Program-made: the position numbers and the translations under genes
Origin: an uncultured Terriglobus sp.
Lineage (GTDB): Bacteria > Acidobacteriota > Terriglobia > Terriglobales > Acidobacteriaceae
Reading direction: 5' to 3'
Length of the DNA: 11,639 nucleotides
Assembly: GCA_937871605.1 (NCBI GenBank)
Contig: CALMRM010000123.1
Span: forward strand, 1-11,639
Shown here: positions 1 through 6,258 of the stretch, piece by piece
How the letters are laid out: every line of letters begins with the position of its first letter
Numbering within the stretch: position 1 is the first letter of the stretch
Notes under the pieces: generated by a model
The model's input: the letters and a program-made list of their open reading frames with translations, nothing else
What the model was told of the DNA's origin: nothing
The model's database searches: none

Positions 1-1
1 C

Positions 2-127
2 AGCAAGGTGTACCACTGCCCCGGCACCACTTATTACGGCAAGACCAAGGCAGGCAAGTACATGACGGAAGCCGCAGCCAAAGCCGAGGGCGATCGCGCC
101 AACGGCGGCAAACCCTGTAGCAAGTAA
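2..127 (+). CDS. C-terminal end of a small cysteine-containing domain protein (5' truncated by window edge)
   Basis: Only the last 41 codons and a TAA stop are inside the window. The fragment starts SKVYHCPG and continues with YYGKTKAGKYMTEA, then ends GKPCSK. The pattern V-Y-H-x-P-G, an aromatic pair, K-T-K, then an acidic/alanine helix (T-E-A-A-A-K-A-E-G) resembles the short module called the sunset domain, found at the C-terminus of many secreted or membrane-associated bacterial proteins. This is pattern recognition, not a search. The two cysteines (residues 6 and 39 of the fragment) could pair or hold a metal. The frame is uninterrupted and codon use matches the neighbours, so I believe it is coding. 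What the main part of the protein does cannot be known from here. The next gene starts 93 bases downstream on the same strand. Confidence 0.6.
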   Translation, partial: SKVYHCPGTTYYGKTKAGKYMTEAAAKAEGDRANGGKPCSK

Positions 128-178
128 ACAGCCGTCCGCACGGTGCAGGCGGCATCTGGCGCGGCGCTGCATCTCACT

Positions 179-201
179 CGGCAGCGAGCAGCCCGCTGCC
201 G
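179..201 (+). other. Hairpin in the leader of the lipoprotein gene
   Basis: CGGCAGCG (179-186) and CGCTGCCG (194-201) form a perfect 8-bp stem with a 7-base loop. The stem ends 4 bases before the ribosome binding site GGAGA (206-210) of the lipoprotein gene. No T-run follows, so it is not a normal intrinsic terminator. It could protect a processed mRNA end or modulate translation of the downstream gene. Confidence 0.5.
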
Positions 202-220
202 CGATGGAGAGACCGCGCAC

Positions 221-829
221 ATGATGAACTTCGCCCTGCGTACTGGAACGGTGGCCGTGGCCGCCCTGGCCCTGGTGGCCACCGGCTGCAACAAGAAGAA
301 AGACGATACCGGCAACCTGAAAACGGCCATCAACAGCTACTACGACCAGTTCCCAGAGTGCCTGTACAAGCAGCCCATCCAGATGCCGCAGCAGCACGAC
401 AAGGACGACGCGGATAAGGTGCAGCCGTTCGACGCGCTGGTGGACCAGGGCCTGCTGACCCGCACGCCCGTGGAAAAGAGCAAGCTGCTAGGCCTCGTCA
501 AGAAGGAAGCCAACAGCTACGACCTCTCTGACAAGGGCCGCAGCAACTGGACGCCGGACACCACGCAGCCGGGCTACGGCAACTTCTGCTTCGCGCACCG
601 CAAGGTCAAGGACATCGTCAGCAACACGCCCGCGGGCACCAACGTGGGCGCAACCACCACCGTCAACTACACCTACACGCTGGGCGACGTGAAGGACTGG
701 GCGCAGGCGCAGGAAACGCAGAACGCCTTTCCGCAGCTCAGCTCAGCCCTGGCCGCCACCAACAGCGCGCAGACCACGCTGGTACTGACCAACGATGGCT
801 GGAAGGTGCCGACGCGGACGCGCCCGTAA
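221..829 (+). CDS. Putative lipoprotein of unknown function
   Basis: The product is 202 residues. The N-terminus is a classic lipoprotein signal: a short basic n-region with Arg7, a hydrophobic stretch (VAVAALALV) and the lipobox A-T-G-C with the lipidated cysteine at residue 23. After it come charged residues (NKKKDD), typical of a flexible linker. The mature part has two further cysteines (C47 in FPECLYKQ and C123 in NFCFAHRK) that may form a disulfide in the periplasm. The C-terminal half (VNYTYTLGDVKDW, then TTLVLTNDGWKVP) is beta-rich and reads like a small periplasmic sandwich domain, but I do not recognise a named family. ATG 221 is chosen because GGAGA (206-210) sits 10 bases ahead and the signal peptide begins here; ATG 224 is equally possible. 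An open extension back to 143 would place 26 residues before the signal peptide and is unlikely. Confidence 0.8.
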   Translation: MMNFALRTGTVAVAALALVATGCNKKKDDTGNLKTAINSYYDQFPECLYKQPIQMPQQHDKDDADKVQPFDALVDQGLLTRTPVEKSKLLGLVKKEANSYDLSDKGRSNWTPDTTQPGYGNFCFAHRKVKDIVSNTPAGTNVGATTTVNYTYTLGDVKDWAQAQETQNAFPQLSSALAATNSAQTTLVLTNDGWKVPTRTRP

Positions 830-835
830 GGTACT

Positions 836-1074
836 CAGCTTTCGGAAGGGCACACAGCTTTCGAAAGGGCACACAGCTTTCGAAAGGGCGCAGCTTTCGA
901 AAGGGCGCAGCTTTCGAAAAGGGCGTAGCTTTCGAAAGGGCGTAGCTTTCGAAAGGGCGTAGCTTCCGGAAGGACATAGCTTTCGAAAGTGCATAGCTCT
1001 TGGAGGGCATAGCTCTCGGAAGGGCACAGTTTTCGGAAGCATAGCTTTCGGAAGGGCACAGCTTTAGCTGTGCC
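836..1074. repeat. 14-copy imperfect tandem repeat, ~17-bp period, palindromic core CTTTCGAAAG
   Basis: AGCT/AGTT anchors occur at 837, 856, 875, 892, 909, 927, 944, 961, 978, 995, 1011, 1028, 1043 and 1060, giving spacings of 19, 19, 17, 17, 18, 17, 17, 17, 17, 16, 17, 15 and 17. The best units read AGCTTTCGAAAGGGCGT, and the central CTTTCGAAAG is its own reverse complement. Outer copies drift (TTTCGGAAG, TCTTGGAGG, TCTCGGAAG), as expected in an ageing tandem array. The period is not a multiple of three, and the array lies directly after the lipoprotein stop codon. The last unit merges into the hairpin at 1055-1074. No unique spacers separate the units, so this is not a CRISPR array. Confidence 0.9.
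1055..1074. repeat. REP-like hairpin with TTTA loop
   Basis: GGCACAGC-TTTA-GCTGTGCC is a perfect 8-bp stem with a 4-base loop. It shares its left arm (GGGCACAGCTTT) with the tandem-repeat unit just before it. The stem-TTTA-stem form matches the next hairpin (CGGC-TTTA-GCCG). Confidence 0.75.
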
Positions 1075-1092
1075 ACACAGGCAGTCAGGTAC

Positions 1093-1145
1093 ACGGCTTT
1101 AGCCGCCGAGGTCAGCTTTGAGCGTACCTCGGCGGCTGTAGCCGT
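1093..1145. repeat. REPIN-like inverted pair (20-bp arms, 13-bp loop)
   Basis: The arms at 1093-1112 and 1126-1145 are inverted copies with two mismatches, separated by 13 bases. The left arm itself contains the small palindrome CGGC-TTTA-GCCG (1094-1105); the right arm carries CGGC-TGTA-GCCG at the matching place. Two short palindromes facing each other around a spacer is the layout of REP doublets mobilised by REP-associated tyrosine transposases. No such transposase is in this window. Confidence 0.7.
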
Positions 1146-1163
1146 TTGTATTCGGTGTATTTC

Positions 1164-1183
1164 GGCATGGCTGCAGCCATGCC
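1164..1183. repeat. Perfect 20-bp palindrome
   Basis: GGCATGGCTGCAGCCATGCC is identical to its reverse complement over all 20 bases. It is flanked by TTTC before and CTTCCGAAA after, echoing the TTTCGGAA words of the tandem array. It lies 102 bases before the probable start of the hydrolase gene and is best read as a third member of the same REP-like family. Confidence 0.75.
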
Positions 1184-1267
1184 CTTCCGAAACAGGTTTC
1201 TTCATTGCCTTCGGTGATGATGTTGTCATTGCGACGGCACGTGCCCAGCGCGCATCCAAACCCGGCT

Positions 1268-2338
1268 ATGTCACTGCTGCGCCCCGCGCGCTACGAAAAC
1301 GGCCGGTACGAAAACCCGGTGCCCACTGAGGTAGGCGCAACCAAACACCTCCTTACGATCTTCCGTCGCCTGCTGTTGGGTAAAGAGGAGCGTGTGCCAC
1401 GCAGGCAGCTTGGCCCGTTCCGCACAAACCTCGCAACGTTTCAGACGCCGCCCGGCAACGGCCTGCGCATTACACTGATCGGCCACTCGTCGCTGCTGGT
1501 GGAGATGGATGGCACCACGCTGCTGATTGACCCGGTGTTCTCGCCACGCGCATCTTTTTCGCAACGCTTCGGCCCAACTCGCTTCTTTCCCGCGCCACTT
1601 TCCATTGCCGAGCTGCCCAAGCTGGACGCCGTGCTGCTGTCGCACGATCACTATGACCACCTGGACGAAGCGGCCATTCGCCAGTTCGCGGCACAAACGC
1701 CGCTGTTCGTCTGCTCGGAAGGCGTGGGGGGACACCTGCGCCGGTGGGGTGTCACGGCTGACCGCATCCACGAGATGAACTGGATGGACACCTTCACGGT
1801 ACCCTCCGGCAGCCCGACGCCGCTGACGCTAACGGCTCTGCCCGCCCGCCATTTCTCAGGCCGTAGCCTCAAGCGGTACACCACGCTGTGGTCGTCGTTT
1901 GCCTTGAAAACGGAGCGCCGGAACGTCTACCACGGTGCCGATTCTGGCTACTACGAGGGCTTCCGCGAGATCGGCGAACAGTTCGGGCCATTCGACCTGG
2001 CTACACTCGAAATCGGCGCATTTGACCCGCTGTGGGCCGACATCCACATGGGCCCGGACAACGCCGTGCTGGCCGCGCAGGACCTGCGGGCGCGGGCGCT
2101 GATGCCCATCCACTGGGGTACCTTCAACCTGGCCTTCCACGACTGGTGGCAGCCGCCAGAGCGCCTGACCGAGGTGGCCGCCGCAGCGGGCCTGCCGCTG
2201 TGGGTGCCGGAGCCGGGTGAGCCGACCGAGTTCACCGGCGAGCCGCGCAACACGTTCTGGTGGCGGCGCTACATGGACCCGGCACGTGGTAAACAGCCGT
2301 CCGGCACCCCCTCACCGGGGTCATTACCAAGTGACTGA
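1268..2338 (+). CDS. Metallo-beta-lactamase-fold hydrolase, RomA / NAPE-PLD-like
   Basis: The product is 356 residues from ATG 1268. It carries the metal-binding motif of the superfamily, S-H-D-H-Y-D-H-L-D (H126, H128, D130, H131), followed by H195 (ARHFSG), D225 (YHGADSG), H260 (DIHMGP) and H282 (PIHWGTF). Together these supply the ligands for a two-metal, probably zinc, site. The surrounding words (LIDPVFSPRASF, RFGPTRFFPAPL, WWQPPERL) match the bacterial group annotated as RomA-like or similar to N-acyl-phosphatidylethanolamine phospholipase D, so a phosphodiester in a phospholipid is a reasonable but unproven substrate. There is no signal peptide; the protein should be cytoplasmic or peripheral. 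The start is uncertain: ATG 1217, TTG 1205 and others are in frame, and none has a clear ribosome binding site. I favour 1268 because the family-like N-terminus RYENGRYENPVP begins soon after. The upstream repeats make an earlier start less likely. Confidence 0.85.
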   Translation: MSLLRPARYENGRYENPVPTEVGATKHLLTIFRRLLLGKEERVPRRQLGPFRTNLATFQTPPGNGLRITLIGHSSLLVEMDGTTLLIDPVFSPRASFSQRFGPTRFFPAPLSIAELPKLDAVLLSHDHYDHLDEAAIRQFAAQTPLFVCSEGVGGHLRRWGVTADRIHEMNWMDTFTVPSGSPTPLTLTALPARHFSGRSLKRYTTLWSSFALKTERRNVYHGADSGYYEGFREIGEQFGPFDLATLEIGAFDPLWADIHMGPDNAVLAAQDLRARALMPIHWGTFNLAFHDWWQPPERLTEVAAAAGLPLWVPEPGEPTEFTGEPRNTFWWRRYMDPARGKQPSGTPSPGSLPSD

Positions 2339-2573
2339 AGAAGACCGCGCAAACTAGCGCACAAAATGCGCACACAAGCTGCAAAAACGTGCACGAAAGA
2401 CGCACAAAGAGGTTCAGAGAGTCGTGATTCTGCTCTGATGTGCACGTTGCACTGCATGTTTTGCACGCTAACAACACGCTTTCTGCACGCTATTCGGCTG
2501 AAAGCGTCACACAAGCGCAAGAACACGTTCCGTAGCCCATGTGTGACCGTCGAGCGCTTCGTACACTGGACCT
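2339..2573. promoter_or_regulatory. Non-coding stretch with GCA/CACGC motifs at helical spacing
   Basis: No convincing gene lies here. GCA occurs at 2349, 2359, 2370, 2381, 2391 and 2402 (steps 10, 11, 11, 10, 11), usually followed by A-runs. Further along, CACGC occurs at 2464, 2475 and 2486 (steps of 11). GTGCAC appears at 2389-2394 and 2440-2445. TGCAAAAACGTGCA (2380-2393) and TGCATGTTTTGCA (2453-2465) are imperfect inverted counterparts, so the first half and the second half face each other. The region sits upstream of the glycosyltransferase and could be a curved-DNA or multi-site regulator-binding region. No clear -35/-10 pair was found. Confidence 0.45.
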
Positions 2574-3758
2574 GTGCCGCCCGGTTTCTTTGCCATCCTG
2601 CCGCAGCTCGTCGCGCTCGTCACCACCCTGATCACGCTGGCGGGCATGGCCTTCCTCCTGCTGGCCCTGTTCGCGGCGCGTGGCTTTCGGCGCGAGCCAC
2701 CGCTGCCTGCCACGGCGGTGTGGCCCACCGTCTCCGTGCTGAAGCCGGTCAAGGGCACGGACCCGCACCGCTTGGAAGCCTTCCGCAGCATGTGCCTGCA
2801 GCAGTACCCGGGCCGCTTTGAGCTGCTGCTGGGCATGGCTGAGCCGGACGACCCCAACCTCCTGGCTGACGTCGCGCGTCTGCACGCCGAGTTTCCCCTT
2901 GTGCCGGTGCGTGCCATTCCCTGCCCCGAGCGGCTGGGTGCCAACGGCAAGGTGAGCACCTTGCTGCAAATGGTGCCGCACGCCCTGGGCGAGGTGCTGG
3001 TCATCAACGATGCGGACATCCTGGCCGGGCCAGGGTATCTTTCCGCCGTGGCAACGGCCCTGCAGCAGCCTGGCGTGGCCTTTGTGACCGCACCGTACAT
3101 GGGCCGCACCCTGCCGGCCCCGACGGTGTGGGCGCGGCTGGAGGCGCTGGGCATCGCCGGCGACCTGTTGCCTGGCGTTTTTACCGCGCGCATGCTGGAC
3201 CGCGGTTTGAAGTTCGGCCTGGGCAGCACCTTGGCGCTGCGCGCGGCGACCCTTGCGCAGATTGGCGGCATGGAACCATTGCTCGGCCGCATCGCCGACG
3301 ACTACGAACTGGGCGAGCGCGTCTCTCGCGCCGGGTTCCGCGTGCTCATGATTCCAGAGCCGGTGCAGACCTCCGTGCCCAACTACAGTGCACGCAGTTT
3401 TTGGCAGCACCAGACCCGCTGGTGGCGCACGGTGCGCGATGCCCGGCCGTGGAGCTTCTTCGCCATGCTGGTGAGCTATGCCCTGCCCTGGGCTGTGCTG
3501 AACGTGGTGGCCTGCGGATTTGCGCTGCCCAGCCTTTCGCTGCTGTCGCTGGTGGTGCTGTTGCGCGTGGCGGTGCTGCTGAACGTGGGTGTTGGCATCC
3601 TGCGCGATGGCCAGGTCTTGCGCGACCTCCTGCTGCTGCCCCTGCGCGACTTCACCAGCCTGCTGCTGTGGGCCTGGAGCTATGCGGGCAACGATGCGGT
3701 GTGGCGAGGGGAGCGCTTCCGGCTGCGGCGTGGTGCCATGGAGCGGATAAAGCCGTAA
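2574..3758 (+). CDS. hpnI: HpnI-like glycosyltransferase (GT2/GT21, ceramide-glucosyltransferase type)
   Basis: The product is 394 residues from GTG 2574. It has an N-terminal membrane segment (about residues 8-32, LVALVTTLITLAGMAFLLLALF), a cytoplasmic glycosyltransferase domain and two or three hydrophobic segments near the C-terminus (about 290-350). The catalytic signatures are present: VSVLKPVKG near the start of the domain, the D-x-D pair D146/D148 (VINDADI), the acidic D242-D243 of IADDYELG, and the Q-x-x-R-W motif (Q280-T-R-W, followed by W). This arrangement is typical of ceramide glucosyltransferases and of HpnI, which transfers N-acetylglucosamine to bacteriohopanetetrol. The HpnI reading is preferred because many acidobacteria make hopanoids, but no other hpn gene is in view. 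A TGA at 2544 limits upstream extension, and GTG 2574 is the first usable start; its ribosome binding site is weak. A glycolipid synthase on another acceptor is the alternative. Confidence 0.75.
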   Translation: MPPGFFAILPQLVALVTTLITLAGMAFLLLALFAARGFRREPPLPATAVWPTVSVLKPVKGTDPHRLEAFRSMCLQQYPGRFELLLGMAEPDDPNLLADVARLHAEFPLVPVRAIPCPERLGANGKVSTLLQMVPHALGEVLVINDADILAGPGYLSAVATALQQPGVAFVTAPYMGRTLPAPTVWARLEALGIAGDLLPGVFTARMLDRGLKFGLGSTLALRAATLAQIGGMEPLLGRIADDYELGERVSRAGFRVLMIPEPVQTSVPNYSARSFWQHQTRWWRTVRDARPWSFFAMLVSYALPWAVLNVVACGFALPSLSLLSLVVLLRVAVLLNVGVGILRDGQVLRDLLLLPLRDFTSLLLWAWSYAGNDAVWRGERFRLRRGAMERIKP

Positions 3759-3866
3759 TCAAGCTCACAACCGCATAGGGTGCGAGTGACAGACGTACTG
3801 CTGTCTACGCTCCCAGACCTGCGGCCTTGCGGCATGCAAACGCTGTGGGGTTCGTCTGGCGCCTGC

Positions 3867-3968
3867 CTAGATGGCGCGGCCATCGCTCTGCAACAGGATG
3901 CCGTACACAAGGCCACACGGCAGCGCCACGGTTGCAAGGATAAGTCCAGCCCAGAGCAGGTATGACAT
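3867..3968 (-). CDS. Possible 33-residue single-span membrane peptide
   Basis: On the minus strand, ATG (3968-3966) opens a 33-codon frame ending in TAG. The peptide begins MSYLLWAGLILATVALPCG and ends LLQSDGRAI. It has one hydrophobic span of about 20 residues, a Pro-Cys-Gly kink near its end and a short polar tail, which is what a real small membrane protein looks like. Against it, the only ribosome-binding-site-like word (AGAGG, plus-strand 3981-3985) lies 12 bases away, rather far, and the frame stays open further upstream to another ATG (near 4017). No promoter is evident. It fills an otherwise empty stretch between the glycosyltransferase and glyA, antisense to both. Confidence 0.3.
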   Translation of the reverse strand: MSYLLWAGLILATVALPCGLVYGILLQSDGRAI

Positions 3969-4141
3969 GGGAGTTGACTGCCTCTTTGCCCTTATCGAAC
4001 ACCACCCTGTGACCATGAGTCGCGTTGCCCATGTCAATTTTTGAGGAAATCGAGCTTGCCCCTTCTGGCACGGCTAAAATCAAAACGGTAGCAGTGCCGG
4101 CCCGCCGCACCGGTATCCACCCGCAGAAACGAGGTTCCGCC

Positions 4142-5437
4142 ATGCCCATTGACCTCCAGGCTCCGCTTTCCCTTGCCGACCCCGAAATTGCCGCGCAGAT
4201 CGCCTACGAGGCGGAGCGCCAGCACGACGGGTTGGAGATGATCGCGTCGGAAAACTTCGTCTCGCGCGCCGTGCTGGAGGCGACCGGCACCGTCTTTACC
4301 AACAAGTACGCCGAGGGCTACCCGGGCAAGCGCTACTATGGCGGCTGCGAGTTTGCCGATGTCGTTGAGAACATCGCGCGCGACCGGGCCAAGCGCATCT
4401 TTGGCGCGGACCACGTCAACGTGCAGCCGCACAGCGGATCGCAGGCCAATGCCGCCGCCTACATGACGCTGATCCAGCCGGGCGACACCATCCTTGGCCT
4501 CGATCTGGCGCACGGCGGCCACCTGACGCACGGCCACAAGCTCAACTTCAGCGGCAAGCTGTACCGCATTGTGGGCTACCAGGTAAGCCGCGAAACCGAG
4601 CGCATTGACTATGACGAGCTGGAAGCGCTGGCCCGTCGTGAAAACCCCAAGGTCATTGTGGGCGGCGGCTCCGCCTACCCGCGCGTGTGGGATTTCGAGC
4701 GCATGCGCTCCATTGCCGACGCCGTGGGCGCCTACCTGATGGTGGACATGGCACATTTTGCCGGTCTGGTGGCGGGCGGCGTGCATCCCTCGCCCGTGCC
4801 GCACGCGCACATGGTCACCACCACAACGCACAAGACGCTGCGCGGGCCCCGCAGTGGCATGGCCCTGTGCCAGGCCGAGTTCGCGCAGAGGCTGGACCGC
4901 TCCGTGTTCCCCGGCCAGCAGGGCGGGCCGCTGATGCACGTGGTGGCCGCGAAAGCGGTGGCATTTCAGGAGGCGCTGCAGCCGGAGTTCCACACCTACT
5001 CGCACCAGACCGTCCGCAACGCGCAGGCACTGGCCGAGGCGCTGCAGGGCGAGGGCTACCGCATCGTCTCCGGCGGCACGGACACGCACCTCTTGCTGGT
5101 GGACGTGTTCGCCAAGGGCATGCTGGGCAGCGAGGCCGAGGCAGCGCTGGGCAAGGCCGGCATCACGGTGAACAAGAACGCCATCCCCTACGACACCAAC
5201 CCACCGCTGAAGCCCAGCGGCGTGCGCTTTGGCACACCCGCGCTCACCACCCGCGGCATGCGCGAGGGCGAAATGCGCCGCATCGCAGGCTGGATTGCCG
5301 AAGCACTCACGCACCGCGCCGACGAGTCGCGCCTGCGCACCATCCACAAGCAGGTAAGCGCCCTAGCCGCGGACTTCCCGCTCTACGGCTGGCTGCGCGA
5401 ACCCGTGGAAGAGCGCGAGATGGTGCTGGCGGACTGA
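4142..5437 (+). CDS. glyA: Serine hydroxymethyltransferase
   Basis: The product is 431 residues, close to the usual bacterial length. It interconverts serine plus tetrahydrofolate with glycine plus 5,10-methylenetetrahydrofolate, the main cellular source of one-carbon units, in the cytoplasm with pyridoxal phosphate. Family signatures are clear: IASENF (34-39), the active-site stretch NKYAEGYPGKRYYGG (54-68), HSGSQAN, the MVDMAHFAGL segment, and the PLP lysine K231 in TTTTHKTLRGPRSG. The C-terminal domain has NKNAIPYD and the GVRFGTPALTTRG motif. ATG 4142 is chosen because GAGG (4131-4134) sits 7 bases ahead and MPIDLQAPLSLADPEI is a normal SHMT N-terminus. The frame is open back to TTG 4025, but that extension has no family match. 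TAAAAT at 4075-4080 is a possible -10 box, without a good -35. All expected residues are present. Confidence 0.97.
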   Translation: MPIDLQAPLSLADPEIAAQIAYEAERQHDGLEMIASENFVSRAVLEATGTVFTNKYAEGYPGKRYYGGCEFADVVENIARDRAKRIFGADHVNVQPHSGSQANAAAYMTLIQPGDTILGLDLAHGGHLTHGHKLNFSGKLYRIVGYQVSRETERIDYDELEALARRENPKVIVGGGSAYPRVWDFERMRSIADAVGAYLMVDMAHFAGLVAGGVHPSPVPHAHMVTTTTHKTLRGPRSGMALCQAEFAQRLDRSVFPGQQGGPLMHVVAAKAVAFQEALQPEFHTYSHQTVRNAQALAEALQGEGYRIVSGGTDTHLLLVDVFAKGMLGSEAEAALGKAGITVNKNAIPYDTNPPLKPSGVRFGTPALTTRGMREGEMRRIAGWIAEALTHRADESRLRTIHKQVSALAADFPLYGWLREPVEEREMVLAD

Positions 5438-5444
5438 GGTTTGA

Positions 5445-5466
5445 CCCTATAGAGGGCGTTCTTTTT
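5445..5466 (+). terminator. Possible short intrinsic terminator after glyA
   Basis: CCCT-ATAG-AGGG (5445-5456) forms a 4-bp stem with a 4-base loop, starting 7 bases after the glyA stop codon. It is followed by CG and TTCTTTTT (5459-5466). The T-run and position suit a terminator, but the stem is short. It lies between the convergent glyA and pspA genes. Confidence 0.35.
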
Positions 5467-5530
5467 GCGGCGGGTAGTGGCGGGTGCAGTGGTCATCAGC
5501 CGGGCAGATGTTTGTCTCATCGGGGTCCCA

Positions 5531-6184
5531 TTACGCGTTAAGAGCAAGCTGGCTTTTGAGCTGTTCCAGCAACATGTTGACTTGCTCCTCACGCTCTATC
5601 TCCGCAAAGGTTTCATTGACGTCAGGACGGTCCAGCACGTTACGAGCATGGTTCGTCGCTGCTTGCTGCAGCACGTGTTCTTCGTAGCGTTCAATTGCGT
5701 CTCCAGGAAGCGGAACGGTGGCCTTTTGCGCCTTACCTAGGACTTTTGCCCGACGATCCGTTGCACGCAAGATCTCGCACCGGTTTCTGGTTTCTGCAAG
5801 TTTTTGCTGAAGCTTTAGGTAGCTGGTGCGCAGCGTTTCGGTTTGTGCGCGTTGATCGTCCAGTTGCTGCGTGAAAGCCTCCAGGGAGCGAGTCTCCGCT
5901 AGAGATTGAGCAAGCGCCTGTTTCGCTAGGTCGTCCCGGTCACGCGCTACAGCCAACGCCGCCTTCTTGCCCCAGTTCTCGGCTTGGTGTTGATGCCCTT
6001 CTCTCTTTTTCTCCAACACATGCTGGTCTGCAATGGCGATTGCCACCTGCGTTTTTACCTGGAGCAGTTGGTTCTCCATGTCGAGGACGAGCTGTTTCAG
6101 CAGCTTTTTCGGGTCTTCTGCACGGTCGATCAGATCGTTCAAATTTGCTCGCAAAAGTGTTGTGACTCGCTCCAGAAGTGCCAT
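5531..6184 (-). CDS. pspA: PspA/IM30 (Vipp1) family membrane-protecting protein
   Basis: The product is 217 residues, about the length of E. coli PspA. It opens with MALLERVTTLLRANLNDLID, the amphipathic helix that inserts into stressed membranes, followed by the family's RAEDPKKLL and QLVLDMENQL helices. The rest is long, charged, Q/E/K/R-rich alpha-helical coiled coil, as in the ESCRT-III-like fold of PspA and Vipp1. Such proteins assemble into rods or rings on the inner membrane and limit proton leakage after damage. The start at 6184 is fixed by the strong site GAGGAGA (plus-strand 6189-6195) and by the amphipathic helix; an ATG further upstream at 6238 lies inside the intergenic hairpin. 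It is the last gene of the XRE-YqiJ-flotillin-PspA run, 74 bases after the flotillin stop. No PspB, PspC or PspF partner is in the window, so regulation is probably by the XRE protein. Confidence 0.9.
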   Translation of the reverse strand: MALLERVTTLLRANLNDLIDRAEDPKKLLKQLVLDMENQLLQVKTQVAIAIADQHVLEKKREGHQHQAENWGKKAALAVARDRDDLAKQALAQSLAETRSLEAFTQQLDDQRAQTETLRTSYLKLQQKLAETRNRCEILRATDRRAKVLGKAQKATVPLPGDAIERYEEHVLQQAATNHARNVLDRPDVNETFAEIEREEQVNMLLEQLKSQLALNA

Positions 6185-6219
6185 GCTTTCTCCTCGTGAT
6201 CGGGTTTTCGCTGGGGATA

Positions 6220-6252
6220 AAGGCTGCTGCTTCTGCATCCAGAAGCAGCCTT
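6220..6252 (-). terminator. Hairpin between flotillin and pspA (attenuator or partial terminator)
   Basis: CTGCTTCTG (6227-6235) and CAGAAGCAG (6240-6248) form a 9-bp perfect stem with a 4-base loop; AAGG/CCTT can extend it across a 3-base bulge. On the minus strand it lies just after the flotillin stop and is followed by only TTTAT, a weak U-run. It may lower read-through into pspA or protect an mRNA end. Confidence 0.5.
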
Positions 6253-6258
6253 GAGTGA

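Noticed and set aside
836..1074. CRISPR array
   Set aside because: Units are contiguous 15-19 bp copies with no unique spacers, and no cas genes are present.
738..1259. Long minus-strand reading frames across the tandem array (three overlapping frames giving FRKLRPFESYALSKA-like repeats)
   Set aside because: The 17-bp unit has no stop in any minus frame, so all three stay open together. That is an artefact of the repeat, and the frames overlap the ends of two real genes.
2306..2321. ACCCC-N6-GGGGT hairpin as a terminator of the hydrolase gene
   Set aside because: It lies inside the coding sequence, ahead of the stop codon, with a 5-bp stem and no T-run.
2366..2821. 151-codon plus-strand frame overlapping the start of the glycosyltransferase
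   Set aside because: Its first part is the phased non-coding region and its second part is a frame-shifted reading of the glycosyltransferase; there is no ribosome binding site.
4032..4037. Perfect TTGACA on the minus strand as a -35 box for the small membrane peptide
   Set aside because: No acceptable -10 box is found 16-18 bases downstream (the sequence there is GGTCAC).
4025..4141. In-frame N-terminal extension of glyA (starts at TTG 4025 or ATG 4031)
   Set aside because: The extra 37-39 residues resemble nothing in SHMT, and ATG 4142 has a proper ribosome binding site and the normal family N-terminus.
4034..5347. 437-codon minus-strand frame opposite glyA
   Set aside because: It is a GC-rich shadow of glyA, rich in His/Arg/Gly/Val with no domain pattern, and it covers a gene of certain identity.
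6185..6238. PspA start at the upstream ATG 6238
   Set aside because: It would put 18 extra residues before the conserved amphipathic helix and lies in the loop of the intergenic hairpin; the start at 6184 has a near-perfect ribosome binding site.
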